Below are positions 1 through 6,264 of a stretch of DNA of 12,050 nt, in pieces. Positions within the stretch are counted from its first letter, which is position 1. Each line of letters starts with the position of its first letter. The notes beneath the pieces were generated by a model. The model saw only the letters and a list, made by a program, of their open reading frames with translations. It was not told the DNA's origin and searched no databases. Source of the DNA: Chloroflexota bacterium (GTDB taxonomy: Bacteria > Chloroflexota > Anaerolineae > Anaerolineales > DRKV01); contig DRKV01000154.1 of NCBI GenBank assembly GCA_011051635.1, positions 1-12,050 on the forward strand. The letters are read 5' to 3'. The position numbers and the translations under genes were made by a program.

Positions 1-1185
1 CTGTTGACCATCGTCGCTTTTGAGTGGCGCGAAAACCTCTTCAACCGCCGGTTCTGGAAGATGCTCCTCCTGTCCTTGCTGGTTCCGGGGGTAGTTGGAT
101 GCGGCCTGATGTCACTTTTTACCTCTGTGCTTTCCAATTCCACGAAAACCGGCTTCTTCCCCGGCGTAGTTGACGAAAGCCGGCAGGTTACCGTGTTCTC
201 CGAGACCGCTTCCGAGACTTACTTTCTGCACCGATACAGAACACTGGACGAGGCGCTCGCCGACCTGGAGGCCGGCGAAATTCCTCTCGTTTTTCAGATT
301 CCCCCCAACTTCCCGGAGGATACGACAATACGCGTGTACCATCGTGCCGGGGCGGAGGTCTCACCGCCCTATCTCGAATCTTTTCGGAATGCCATAGAGA
401 GGGAGATGCAGACAGCATTATCTCCCACCGGCAGGGAGGCATCTCCGGTTGCACCGGGCGTAAAACTGACTTACCAGGTAATGACGACGCAGAGCGGATT
501 GCCCATCAAGGAACGCCCGGAGCCTGCGGCGGCTACCCGGACGTGGCCGGTGGCTGACTGGATGCTGTACCTGCTCCGAACCAGAATGATTGTCCCCATC
601 CTGGTAGGGATGTCACTCGGATTCAGTTTCGCAGTTACGTTCTTTTGGGGGCGCGCGGTACACAGGGAAGCCCGTGAGGACGTATTGGAAATCTTGCTCA
701 CCAGCGTTTCCCCGCTGGTTTTCCTGAACGGCAAGGTGTTGGGGGTATGGAGCGCAGGGCTGACCCTGTCTCTCTGGTTGTTTCTCCCCGCGTTGATGGT
801 TGCTTTCTCCCTCGTGGAACCGGAATGGAGGGGGTATCTGGCAGCCATGCTGCTATTGATGATGGTCTCCTCTTACGCCACCAACCTGCTCAAAATGTTC
901 TTTGCCTACCGCTTCCGGATGCGTTCGTTTTCGGTACGCGCCGTGGAATCTTTGTTCCTCGTATTCTCGGCCCTGCCGGTAATACTGATGGAGGTATTGC
1001 TGCGCTCTCCAAACGGGGGCCTGGCGGTCGCCTTCTCCATTTTCCCCGAGACGGCATTTACCGCCTTGTGGATACGTTTGCTGGCTATCCCCGTGCCCTG
1101 GTCACAGATGGCCGCCGCGGGGGGCGCAATGCTTCTGTGGATTGCAGGCATTCATTGGTGGATTAGACGCTCGTCTCTCCTCTGA
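1..1185 (+). CDS. ABC-2 type (NatB-like) transporter permease, 5' end probably just outside the window
   Basis: Membrane subunit of an ABC exporter. The frame is open from position 1, and the first start-like codon is TTG at 4. The visible N-terminus (LLTIVAFEW...) matches the usual first residues of ABC-2 permeases, so probably only a few codons are missing. Counting from the TTG: a first hydrophobic segment at about 19-43, a long non-membrane, presumably extracytoplasmic region at about 45-190, then hydrophobic segments near 196-216, 245-270, 277-298, 315-333 and 368-386. This is the NatB/ABC-2 layout of one helix, a large outer domain and a membrane bundle. The stretch HREAREDVLEILLTSVSP (220-237), followed by a GK at 243-244, resembles the family coupling motif (EEKR..tlE.Ll..P....l.GK). 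The next gene follows within 15 bp, so the two permeases probably form a heterodimer. Substrate unknown; the ATPase should be upstream. Confidence 0.85.
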   Translation: MLTIVAFEWRENLFNRRFWKMLLLSLLVPGVVGCGLMSLFTSVLSNSTKTGFFPGVVDESRQVTVFSETASETYFLHRYRTLDEALADLEAGEIPLVFQIPPNFPEDTTIRVYHRAGAEVSPPYLESFRNAIEREMQTALSPTGREASPVAPGVKLTYQVMTTQSGLPIKERPEPAAATRTWPVADWMLYLLRTRMIVPILVGMSLGFSFAVTFFWGRAVHREAREDVLEILLTSVSPLVFLNGKVLGVWSAGLTLSLWLFLPALMVAFSLVEPEWRGYLAAMLLLMMVSSYATNLLKMFFAYRFRMRSFSVRAVESLFLVFSALPVILMEVLLRSPNGGLAVAFSIFPETAFTALWIRLLAIPVPWSQMAAAGGAMLLWIAGIHWWIRRSSLL

Positions 1186-1200
1186 ACGATGGAGCATCCC

Positions 1201-2577
1201 ATGAGAAAAATCCTGCGTATCGCCTGGTATGAGATGGCGATGTACCTGCACGAATACCTGCGTTTCCTCGTTGTAGGGGCAATCGCTCCGATTGTGCTGG
1301 GGGCGGTAGCCTTCGCTCGTCCTCTGTGGATGCCCCCGGCAACGGCTCAACCGCCTCCTCCCACCCAATCCCCCGAACTCATTGCGAAAGTTTTGTCTTC
1401 CAGCAGCGATATGGACGAAATCTTCTCCCAGGTACTGCTGGAAAATCGGCTCGCCCCCCTGGGGCTGGTGGACCGCGACGGTCTTCTCCCCACCCCGGAA
1501 GGAGAGCGCAAGATAGAGACGCTTTCTTTCCCGGATGAGAACTCCGCGCATCGCGCCCTGGCCGACGGCGAGATAGACGCCGTTTGCGTGGCACCCCTGG
1601 CGGTGGGAACGGGGCAACCCGTAACCTGCACGGTGGTGTCCCTCTCCGGAGCCGCTCTGGTCCACTTTTGGGCGGCGGAACTCCCCGACAACACCGTTTC
1701 CATCCCCCTCTACGTGCAGGAGGCCCAACGTACCGCCGAAAGCATCACCTGGGAGTTCGTGCCGGTGGGGGAAATCCCCCCGGCCCCAGATGCAGACGGA
1801 AGCCCCAAACCACCTCTCGCCCTCTCGGAACATCCTCCCCTGCTCATATTAGTGGTCTTGCTGGCAGCGGGCATGACCGCCAGGTGGCTGGTCTCCTTCA
1901 CGGCTATCCTGGCATACAGTTTCCTGGACGAGAAACGCAACCGCACCCTGGAGGTCATGCTGGTCTCGTTGAGCGGCGACGAATTGCTGCTGGCAAAACT
2001 CTTGGCGCGCACTTTCATGGCTGTTTTCGCGGGGGGCAGCATTCTCAGCCTTCTGGGCAGCCTGCGCGTTCTCATCCGCTTGCTCTCATCCAAAGGCAAC
2101 GCGCTGCAAAACCTGGCAAACGAATTTGTGCTTTCCCCTTCCTCCCTGCTGTGGATGCTCGTATTTCTGGTGGGCGGGTACATGCTCTACGGGCTGTTCT
2201 GGCTCGTCACGGGCGCCCTCTCCACGCATCCCGACGAAATCCGCCCCGTGGAAATGGTCTCGGTATACGTGCTGTTCCTGGTCTCCGCCATTCTCACCAT
2301 GACGCTGCTCTCCAAACACCCTCCCTTGTGGGCGCGGGTGTTGTATACCCTGCCGTTGCTTTCGCCCATCCTGCAACCCCTGCGCCTCCTGACCCAGCCT
2401 CCCTCCGGCCCGGAGTTGTGGTTCAGCGCCCTGTTGCTGTGGGGTTCGCTCTGGCTGGCCTACCGGCTTAGCGGACATTACATCCGGGTCAACTTCCTGC
2501 TGGATGATGTCTCCCGCCTGCCGCGCTGGCTGCCCCACAGAAAGGGAAAACGCGGGGAGGCCTCCGTCAAAAGGTAA
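1201..2577 (+). CDS. ABC-2 type (NatB-like) transporter permease, second subunit
   Basis: Second membrane half of the putative ABC exporter, 458 residues. I chose the ATG at 1201 over the in-frame ATG at 1189 because GGAG at 1191-1194 sits 6 nt before it, while 1189 has no ribosome site. A first hydrophobic segment lies at about 21-41. A Pro-rich linker and an outer domain follow to about 210, then hydrophobic segments near 214-241, 271-294, 316-340, 355-372 and 406-423. The coupling motif is clear: FLDEKRNRTLEVMLVSLSGD (241-260), then AK at 265-266, as in NatB/ABC-2 permeases. It starts 15 bp after the stop of the preceding permease, so the two are almost certainly one operon. The basic tail is encoded opposite the end of the convergent radical SAM gene (100-bp overlap). 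Substrate cannot be inferred. Confidence 0.85.
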   Translation: MRKILRIAWYEMAMYLHEYLRFLVVGAIAPIVLGAVAFARPLWMPPATAQPPPPTQSPELIAKVLSSSSDMDEIFSQVLLENRLAPLGLVDRDGLLPTPEGERKIETLSFPDENSAHRALADGEIDAVCVAPLAVGTGQPVTCTVVSLSGAALVHFWAAELPDNTVSIPLYVQEAQRTAESITWEFVPVGEIPPAPDADGSPKPPLALSEHPPLLILVVLLAAGMTARWLVSFTAILAYSFLDEKRNRTLEVMLVSLSGDELLLAKLLARTFMAVFAGGSILSLLGSLRVLIRLLSSKGNALQNLANEFVLSPSSLLWMLVFLVGGYMLYGLFWLVTGALSTHPDEIRPVEMVSVYVLFLVSAILTMTLLSKHPPLWARVLYTLPLLSPILQPLRLLTQPPSGPELWFSALLLWGSLWLAYRLSGHYIRVNFLLDDVSRLPRWLPHRKGKRGEASVKR

Positions 2578-3299
2578 CGCTTGCTGATAACCCCCGAGGA
2601 AAACAGGTTGAGGGAACGGCTTTGAGAGGCTGCGAAATCCCATAGCGTGACTTCCAGCCCCCGAAAGGCGCAGACGGGGTTGCCGCGGTACGCCCCAACG
2701 ACGGGCAGCGCCACCTCCGGGGGCAGAATCCGCTCCCAGGGGCGCGCATCGCCGTACAGTTTGCGGAGGGCGACCCGCCGCACGCCCAGCGTCTCCAACC
2801 GGGTGAGGGTATCCGCCAAAACGGGGAGGGTATCCGCTGTGGTGATGATGGAAATTTTGACCGGGATGCGGGCGCGGCGCAGGATGCGCTCCAGGGCAGG
2901 AGGGCGCGGCACACCCATCGTGCGGCGGTACACTTTCTCGTCGAAGGCCGGGAAGGAAAGCGTCACGCTGTCGTAGGCGTTGAAGGCCGCCATTTTGCGT
3001 AACGCCAGCCGCCCGTTGGTGTGCAGGGAAAAATGAACGCCCGGCAACGCGGTGCGCAATTCCCGCAGCAGGCGCGCTTCGTGGGCATACATCTGCGGGT
3101 CGGTGTTCGTCCCCGTGAAGACGAGGCGGGGGATGCGGTAGCGCTGGATGGCTTCTGTCAGGGCTTCCAGGTTGCGCGGCGGATAAAGGTGCAGGTTCGG
3201 CGGGGTGAGGGCCGGCGCAATTTGCTTCCCGATGCAGAAGGGACAGCGGGCGTTACACGGGCCGGAGAAGAGCAGAGCGGCGAAATCGAAAGGGGACAT
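2478..3299 (-). CDS. small radical SAM domain protein
   Basis: Radical S-adenosylmethionine enzyme of 273 residues; specific reaction unknown. Cys15, Cys19 and Cys22 form the CxxxCxxC signature (SGPCNARCPFC) that binds the 4Fe-4S cluster and SAM. Later segments (VFTGTNTDP, FSLHTNGRLAL, VKISIITTADTLP) fit strands of a partial TIM barrel as in MoaA/NifB/pyruvate-formate-lyase-activase relatives. No extra cysteine cluster of a SPASM domain is seen. The ATG is forced: an in-frame TAA lies five codons upstream, inside the G-rich array. No Shine-Dalgarno sequence precedes the ATG; the upstream bases are C-rich. The family-like part appears to end near YLLTEA (242-247). The remaining 26 basic residues are read antisense to the convergent permease gene. 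It follows the HemW-like gene in the same direction, 149 bp downstream, and may share its promoter. Confidence 0.8.
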   Translation of the reverse strand: MSPFDFAALLFSGPCNARCPFCIGKQIAPALTPPNLHLYPPRNLEALTEAIQRYRIPRLVFTGTNTDPQMYAHEARLLRELRTALPGVHFSLHTNGRLALRKMAAFNAYDSVTLSFPAFDEKVYRRTMGVPRPPALERILRRARIPVKISIITTADTLPVLADTLTRLETLGVRRVALRKLYGDARPWERILPPEVALPVVGAYRGNPVCAFRGLEVTLWDFAASQSRSLNLFSSGVISKRYLLTEASPRFPFLWGSQRGRRETSSSRKLTRM

Positions 3300-3305
3300 G
3301 CGGGA

Positions 3306-3380
3306 CGGGGGTTAGGGGGGGTAGGGGGGTAGGGGTTAGAGAGTTAGGGGGTTGCGGGTTGCGGGTTAGGAGTTGGGGGC
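3306..3380 (+). repeat. G-rich simple array with GGGTTAGG-like words, predicted G-quadruplex
   Basis: The plus strand carries G-runs at 3307-3311, 3315-3321, 3324-3329, 3332-3335, 3347-3351, 3356-3358, 3363-3365 and 3375-3379. The loops between them are short: TTA, TA, TA, an 11-base AG-rich loop, TTGC, TTGC. The first four runs alone are an ideal parallel G-quadruplex sequence. The array sits in the gap between two minus-strand genes, so the G-rich strand is the template strand. Its TTA words also supply the in-frame stop that bounds the start of the downstream radical SAM gene. Function unknown. Confidence 0.8.
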
Positions 3381-3420
3381 AGGCGCGTCTCACGCCTCAC
3401 ACGCCGTCAGACATCAGCGG

Positions 3421-3497
3421 GCGGTCGTCAGTCGTCGGTCGTCCGCGGTCAACCGTCCACCGTCAACGGTCGTCTCTCCACCGTCACTCGTCCACCG
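3421..3497. repeat. GTC/GGTC/CCGTC short-word array
   Basis: A run of degenerate short words built on GTC (GGTCGTC, AGTCGTC, CCGTCCA, CCGTCAA, ACTCGTC) fills about 77 bp. It includes a small dyad ACCGT-CA-ACGGT at 3459-3470. The array straddles the end of the HemW-like gene: its stop codon (3449-3451) and last ~15 codons lie inside it. Word composition differs from the G-rich array next door, so these are two separate low-complexity elements. Whether it is a dispersed genomic family cannot be told from one window. Confidence 0.65.
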
Positions 3498-4870
3498 TTC
3501 CCCTCCAACAGCGCGCCTTTGACCGCCCCGGCGTAGAAGAGAGCAATCACGCCGTTGTAGTATTTGTCGCCGTGCGGGGTCAGGCGCAGGGAATCGGGGG
3601 TGGATTCCATCAGGCCCTCCCGCAGGACGAAATCCACTTCGGCGGGAAAGGCCTCCTCGAGGGTGAGGCCGAATTTACGCCGGAAAGAGGCGCGGTGGAT
3701 GCCGCCGAAGTAAAACGAGACGCTGATGAACTTGCCCATTGCCGCCTGAGGGGAGAGGTGGTAGAGGTCCTGAATCGGCAGTTGCCCGGCGGAAATTTTG
3801 CGCTGGTAGTTCCGCAGACGTTTGTCGGCGGCTCCGGCGTTGTAAGCCAGAGTGTGCTCGCTGAGGGACTGCGCTCCCAGCCCCAGCCCCAGGTAAGGCG
3901 TACCGTAGACGACCCGATTGGTGAGATAATCGCTGGCCCCTGAGTCATCGAGCAGGCGGGTGTATGTATTCTTGCCCACCGGAGCGCGATAACCGGCCTC
4001 CAGCAGCAGGGAACGCAGGAGTTCCTTCTGACGGTTGACTTCCTCCCGCGTGACGCGCCCAGCCTGCGAGGCCAGGCGGGTTCCTTTGTAGCGCATCCGG
4101 TAGAGAGTGATGTGCTCCGGCTGCAAGGCGAGGGCGTGGCGGAGCGTGGCCTCCACCCCCTTGAGGGATTGCCCCGCAAAGCCGTACATGAGGTCCACGT
4201 TGAATTTGCGGAAACCGGCAGCGCGGATGTTCTCGGCGGCGCGGCGGTCCCAGTCCAGGCGGGTAGCGCGGCGTCCGACGGCCTCCAGCAGGCGGGGGCT
4301 GACGGTCTGCACGCCCATGCTGATGCGCCGGATGCCCATCCGGTAGTAGGCGCGCAGTTTACCGGGGGCCAGAGCCGCGATTTTGGGCGTGGTCTCGATG
4401 CTGACTTCCACTTCCGAGGGGAGGGTGAAATTACGATGGACGGTCTCCATCAAACGGGCAATCTGCGGGAGGGGGGCCAGCGGGGGGGTGCCGCCGCCAA
4501 TATCGAAACCGGTCAGCCGCCGGGGGCCGATGGCCCGCCTCCAAAGGGCGAATTCTTCCATCAGCAGGTCAAAATAGGGGCCTTCGGTCTCCTCCCGCAC
4601 GGCAGGGTCAATCACGGTGTATTCGCAGAAACCGCAACGCGTCTCGCAAAAAGGGATGTGAACGTAGAGACCGATGCCGTCAAGCCCCTCCCAGGCCTGC
4701 GGAGCGATGGATTGCACCTCGGTACGGGGAATGCGGTAAGGGCGCATGGTAGTGACGTGGTGGATGGGGTAGGCGGTGTTGGCGATGTGGTGCTGCCGCA
4801 GGCCGGCCGCGAAAACCTCGGCGGGGTCGAAACGGGTCTCGTCCTGCGAAGAGGGGGGGTGCCAGTCCAT
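3449..4870 (-). CDS. HemW/HemN-like radical SAM protein (coproporphyrinogen III oxidase family)
   Basis: Radical SAM protein of 473 residues in the coproporphyrinogen-oxidase-like family (HemN, HemW, HutW). YVHIPFCETRCGFCEY (69-84) carries the cluster cysteines C75, C79 and C82. The fourth cysteine of true HemN (CxxxCxxCxC) is absent (position 84 is Tyr), pointing to the HemW-like side, which inserts or handles heme rather than oxidising coproporphyrinogen. Other family landmarks are GGGTP (125-129), SMGVQ (184-188), NVDLMYGFAGQ (224-234), YLGLGLGAQS (326-335) and a HemN_C-like end (GLMESTPDSLRLTPHGDKYY, 419-438). The roughly 65-residue N-terminal extension is longer than in typical HemW. AGGAG lies 5 nt before the ATG. 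The last ~15 residues come from a GTC-type array and look acquired. A strong promoter with a palindromic operator lies upstream. Exact function uncertain. Confidence 0.85.
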   Translation of the reverse strand: MDWHPPSSQDETRFDPAEVFAAGLRQHHIANTAYPIHHVTTMRPYRIPRTEVQSIAPQAWEGLDGIGLYVHIPFCETRCGFCEYTVIDPAVREETEGPYFDLLMEEFALWRRAIGPRRLTGFDIGGGTPPLAPLPQIARLMETVHRNFTLPSEVEVSIETTPKIAALAPGKLRAYYRMGIRRISMGVQTVSPRLLEAVGRRATRLDWDRRAAENIRAAGFRKFNVDLMYGFAGQSLKGVEATLRHALALQPEHITLYRMRYKGTRLASQAGRVTREEVNRQKELLRSLLLEAGYRAPVGKNTYTRLLDDSGASDYLTNRVVYGTPYLGLGLGAQSLSEHTLAYNAGAADKRLRNYQRKISAGQLPIQDLYHLSPQAAMGKFISVSFYFGGIHRASFRRKFGLTLEEAFPAEVDFVLREGLMESTPDSLRLTPHGDKYYNGVIALFYAGAVKGALLEGNGGRVTVERRPLTVDG

Positions 4871-4875
4871 GAGAA

Positions 4876-4880
4876 CTCCT
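4876..4880 (-). promoter_or_regulatory. ribosome binding site of the HemW-like gene
   Basis: AGGAG on the minus strand with a 5-nt gap to the ATG at 4870. It fixes the start of the HemW-like gene and contrasts with the downstream radical SAM gene, which has none. Confidence 0.75.
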
Positions 4881-4889
4881 TTGCTGTTA

Positions 4890-4927
4890 GTGTGTTTTCT
4901 ACACTAATTTTAGTGTACAAAACACAC
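4890..4927 (-). promoter_or_regulatory. 38-bp near-perfect palindrome, probable repressor operator
   Basis: On the minus strand the arms are GTGTGTTTTGTACACTAA and TTAGTGTAGAAAACACAC around a 2-bp AA centre. Only one of the 18 pairs is mismatched. The inner 16 bp (4901-4916) read ACACTAAAATTAGTGT. A further ACACTAA continues the pattern toward the gene, so TTAGTGT-type half-sites recur at about 22-23 bp, near two helical turns. The palindrome covers the -10 box, most of the spacer and the expected start of transcription, the classic position for a repressor. The protein that binds is not identified. The inner 16-mer resembles NrdR boxes (ACAC...GTGT), but the outer arms do not follow from that. 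Confidence 0.75.
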
Positions 4928-4935
4928 CTTGTCAA
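4907..4935 (-). promoter_or_regulatory. sigma-70-type promoter of the HemW-like gene
   Basis: On the minus strand TTGACA (4935-4930) is followed by a 17-bp spacer and TAAAAT (4912-4907). That is a consensus -35, optimal spacing and a near-consensus -10. Transcription should start near 4900, giving a leader of about 30 nt with AGGAG. Such a strong promoter buried in a palindrome suggests tight repression and high output when released. The -35 box lies about 9 bp from the stem of the upstream terminator. Confidence 0.8.
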
Positions 4936-4944
4936 GAGTAAAAA

Positions 4945-4970
4945 AACAGGCGCTCGTTTGAGCGCCTGTT
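4945..4970 (-). terminator. intrinsic terminator after the anti-sigma gene
   Basis: A perfect 11-bp stem (AACAGGCGCTC / GAGCGCCTGTT) with a 4-nt loop begins 16 nt after the stop of the minus-strand DUF5667 protein gene. On that strand it is followed by a T-run (complement of A4940-4946). It separates the sigma/anti-sigma transcript from the HemW-like promoter immediately downstream. Confidence 0.9.
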
Positions 4971-4986
4971 CGGGAAGGGGAACCTA

Positions 4987-6264
4987 TCAGGGATGTGGCG
5001 TTCCACTGGGCATCGGGGTATGTTCCGGCGTTTCGCTCGGCTCCTGGGTGTGCTCTGGTGTTTCGCTCGGCTCTTGCGTGGATTCCGGGGTCTCGCTCGG
5101 CATTGGAGTGTGCTCCGGGGTGCTGCTTGGCATCGGAGTGTGCTGCGGGGTATGCTCCGGCGTGCTGCTCGGCATCGGGGTATGCTGCGGGGTGTGCTCC
5201 GGCGTGCTGCTCGGCATTGGGGTATGTTCCTGTTCCGGCGTGTGGCTCGGTTCTTGGGTGTGTTCCGGAGTTTCACTGGGCATCGGCGAGGCCATGGGCG
5301 TATGGCCCGGTTCCTGCGTGTGTTCCGGAGTCTCGCTGGGCATCGGCGAGGCCATGGGCGTATGACTCGGCTCCTGCGTGTGCTCCGGAGTCCCGGTGAA
5401 CATCGGTGTCTCACTGGGCATCGGCGTGTGCGTGAACATCGGCGTCTTGCTGGGCATCGACGTGTGTGTGGGCATCGGGGAGGCGGTCTCTCCCGGTCCG
5501 GGATACGCCACAGGGTTGCTCATCGGCATGATTGCCAACGATTCAGCCTGCAAGCCGCCATTCGGGCCAACCACCGCTCGCACGGCAACTATCACGCCGA
5601 TTTGCGGAGTACCCTGGATTTCGGTGTTGGCATTCAGTTGCAGGGTAAACCCGCCCACCGTCCAGGTGCTTTCGTTGAAGTCCGTCAATTCGCCGGAGAA
5701 TTCGACCTCCACCTGACGCTGCATTTCGAGGACAGTTCGCACTTCCTCCCGCCGACGCTCTTGCAATTGCCGTTCTACCTCAACGCGTTTCTCCGAGTCA
5801 ACGGTAAAGGTCAGGCGCGCCTTCTCAAAAAACCGCTTGGCGGGGTAGAGGGCATCCCCAGGGAGGGCGTTGGCTGAGGCCAGGTTGACCCCAATTCCGC
5901 TGACGATGAACACGGCCAGCATGACCAGCGTAAAGGCAAAGCGTGTAGTTGTTTTCATATCCAGTGTCTCCTTTCCTGTGAGCAGGTTTATAAATCTGCC
6001 TACATAACGAGAAAAGAGCGAAATGGATACGGCCTGTTGCGCAAATTGCTTATCGGCTTCTTGAAGCATCCGCGCGCGACTGCGGCGGATGGCAGCAGCC
6101 TCCGGCGCGGGCAAGTACACCGCGGAGACCGCCCCAGCGGTCTCCAGCAGGGGACGCAGTTCCTCGGCATATTGGGGAAAACGCTGCAAACATTCGTCCA
6201 CGCTGCCGCCGGATTGCAGCAGAGCAAGGCTTTCCTCCAGGGCAGTTTCAAAATCATGGTTCAT
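4987..6264 (-). CDS. membrane-anchored probable anti-sigma factor (DUF5667-like) with long Thr/Pro-rich repeat tail
   Basis: Probable partner or sensor for the ECF sigma factor upstream; 425 residues. The ATG at 6264 has a perfect AGGAGG 6 nt before it, preferred over an in-frame GTG at 6288. It overlaps the sigma stop codon by 11 bp, so translation is likely coupled. The cytoplasmic N-terminus (1-109) contains SVDECLQRFPQYAEELRPLL, a motif I associate with Chloroflexota anti-sigma-like proteins. One membrane helix follows at about 110-128, then a DUF5667-type segment (NALPGDALYPAKRFFEKARL, 132-151) with a charged, probably helical region to about 185, and a small beta-rich DUF5666-like domain (188-246). 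From 250 to 425 the protein is almost entirely T, P, S, E, H, M and Q in 10-, 14- and 20-residue repeats, probably a surface stalk. No zinc-finger anti-sigma motif (HxxxCxxC) is seen, so the anti-sigma role rests on context. Confidence 0.85.
   Translation of the reverse strand: MNHDFETALEESLALLQSGGSVDECLQRFPQYAEELRPLLETAGAVSAVYLPAPEAAAIRRSRARMLQEADKQFAQQAVSISLFSRYVGRFINLLTGKETLDMKTTTRFAFTLVMLAVFIVSGIGVNLASANALPGDALYPAKRFFEKARLTFTVDSEKRVEVERQLQERRREEVRTVLEMQRQVEVEFSGELTDFNESTWTVGGFTLQLNANTEIQGTPQIGVIVAVRAVVGPNGGLQAESLAIMPMSNPVAYPGPGETASPMPTHTSMPSKTPMFTHTPMPSETPMFTGTPEHTQEPSHTPMASPMPSETPEHTQEPGHTPMASPMPSETPEHTQEPSHTPEQEHTPMPSSTPEHTPQHTPMPSSTPEHTPQHTPMPSSTPEHTPMPSETPESTQEPSETPEHTQEPSETPEHTPMPSGTPHP
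5122..5391 (-). repeat. in-frame tandem repeats encoding the surface stalk
   Basis: Two 60-bp units (5272-5331 and 5332-5391) differ at 6 positions and encode TPEHTQEPxHTPMASPMPSE, where x is Ser or Gly. Two 42-bp units (5122-5163 and 5164-5205) differ at 4 positions and both encode TPEHTPQHTPMPSS. Related, less regular 30-bp units continue to the 3' end of the gene and upstream to about 5490. All repeat lengths are multiples of three. Many differences fall at third codon positions, so the protein repeats are better kept than the DNA ones. Confidence 0.85.

Noticed and set aside
3306..3380. Telomere-like GGGTTAGG words taken as a chromosome end
   Set aside because: The array is short, internal and flanked by genes; nothing suggests a linear replicon end.
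4901..4916. NrdR box assignment for ACACTAAAATTAGTGT
   Set aside because: It matches the general ACAC...GTGT shape, but NrdR boxes normally occur as pairs before ribonucleotide reductase genes. Here the symmetry extends over 38 bp and the gene is unrelated. Kept only as a resemblance.
4112..5365. Long plus-strand open frame across the HemW-like gene and the repeat region
   Set aside because: Its second half is the complement of the Thr/Pro repeats and gives unnatural Cys/Gly/Val strings. It crosses a terminator and a promoter on the other strand and has no recognisable domain.
4990..5490. Repeats considered as a CRISPR array
   Set aside because: The units are contiguous, in-frame multiples of three with degenerate sequence, with no constant repeat and variable spacers and no cas gene nearby. 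They are protein-coding tandem repeats.
4993..5877. Plus-strand open frame opposite the stalk-coding repeats
   Set aside because: It reads as Arg/His/Trp-rich low-complexity sequence. The minus-strand frame has a perfect ribosome site, known domains and a terminator.
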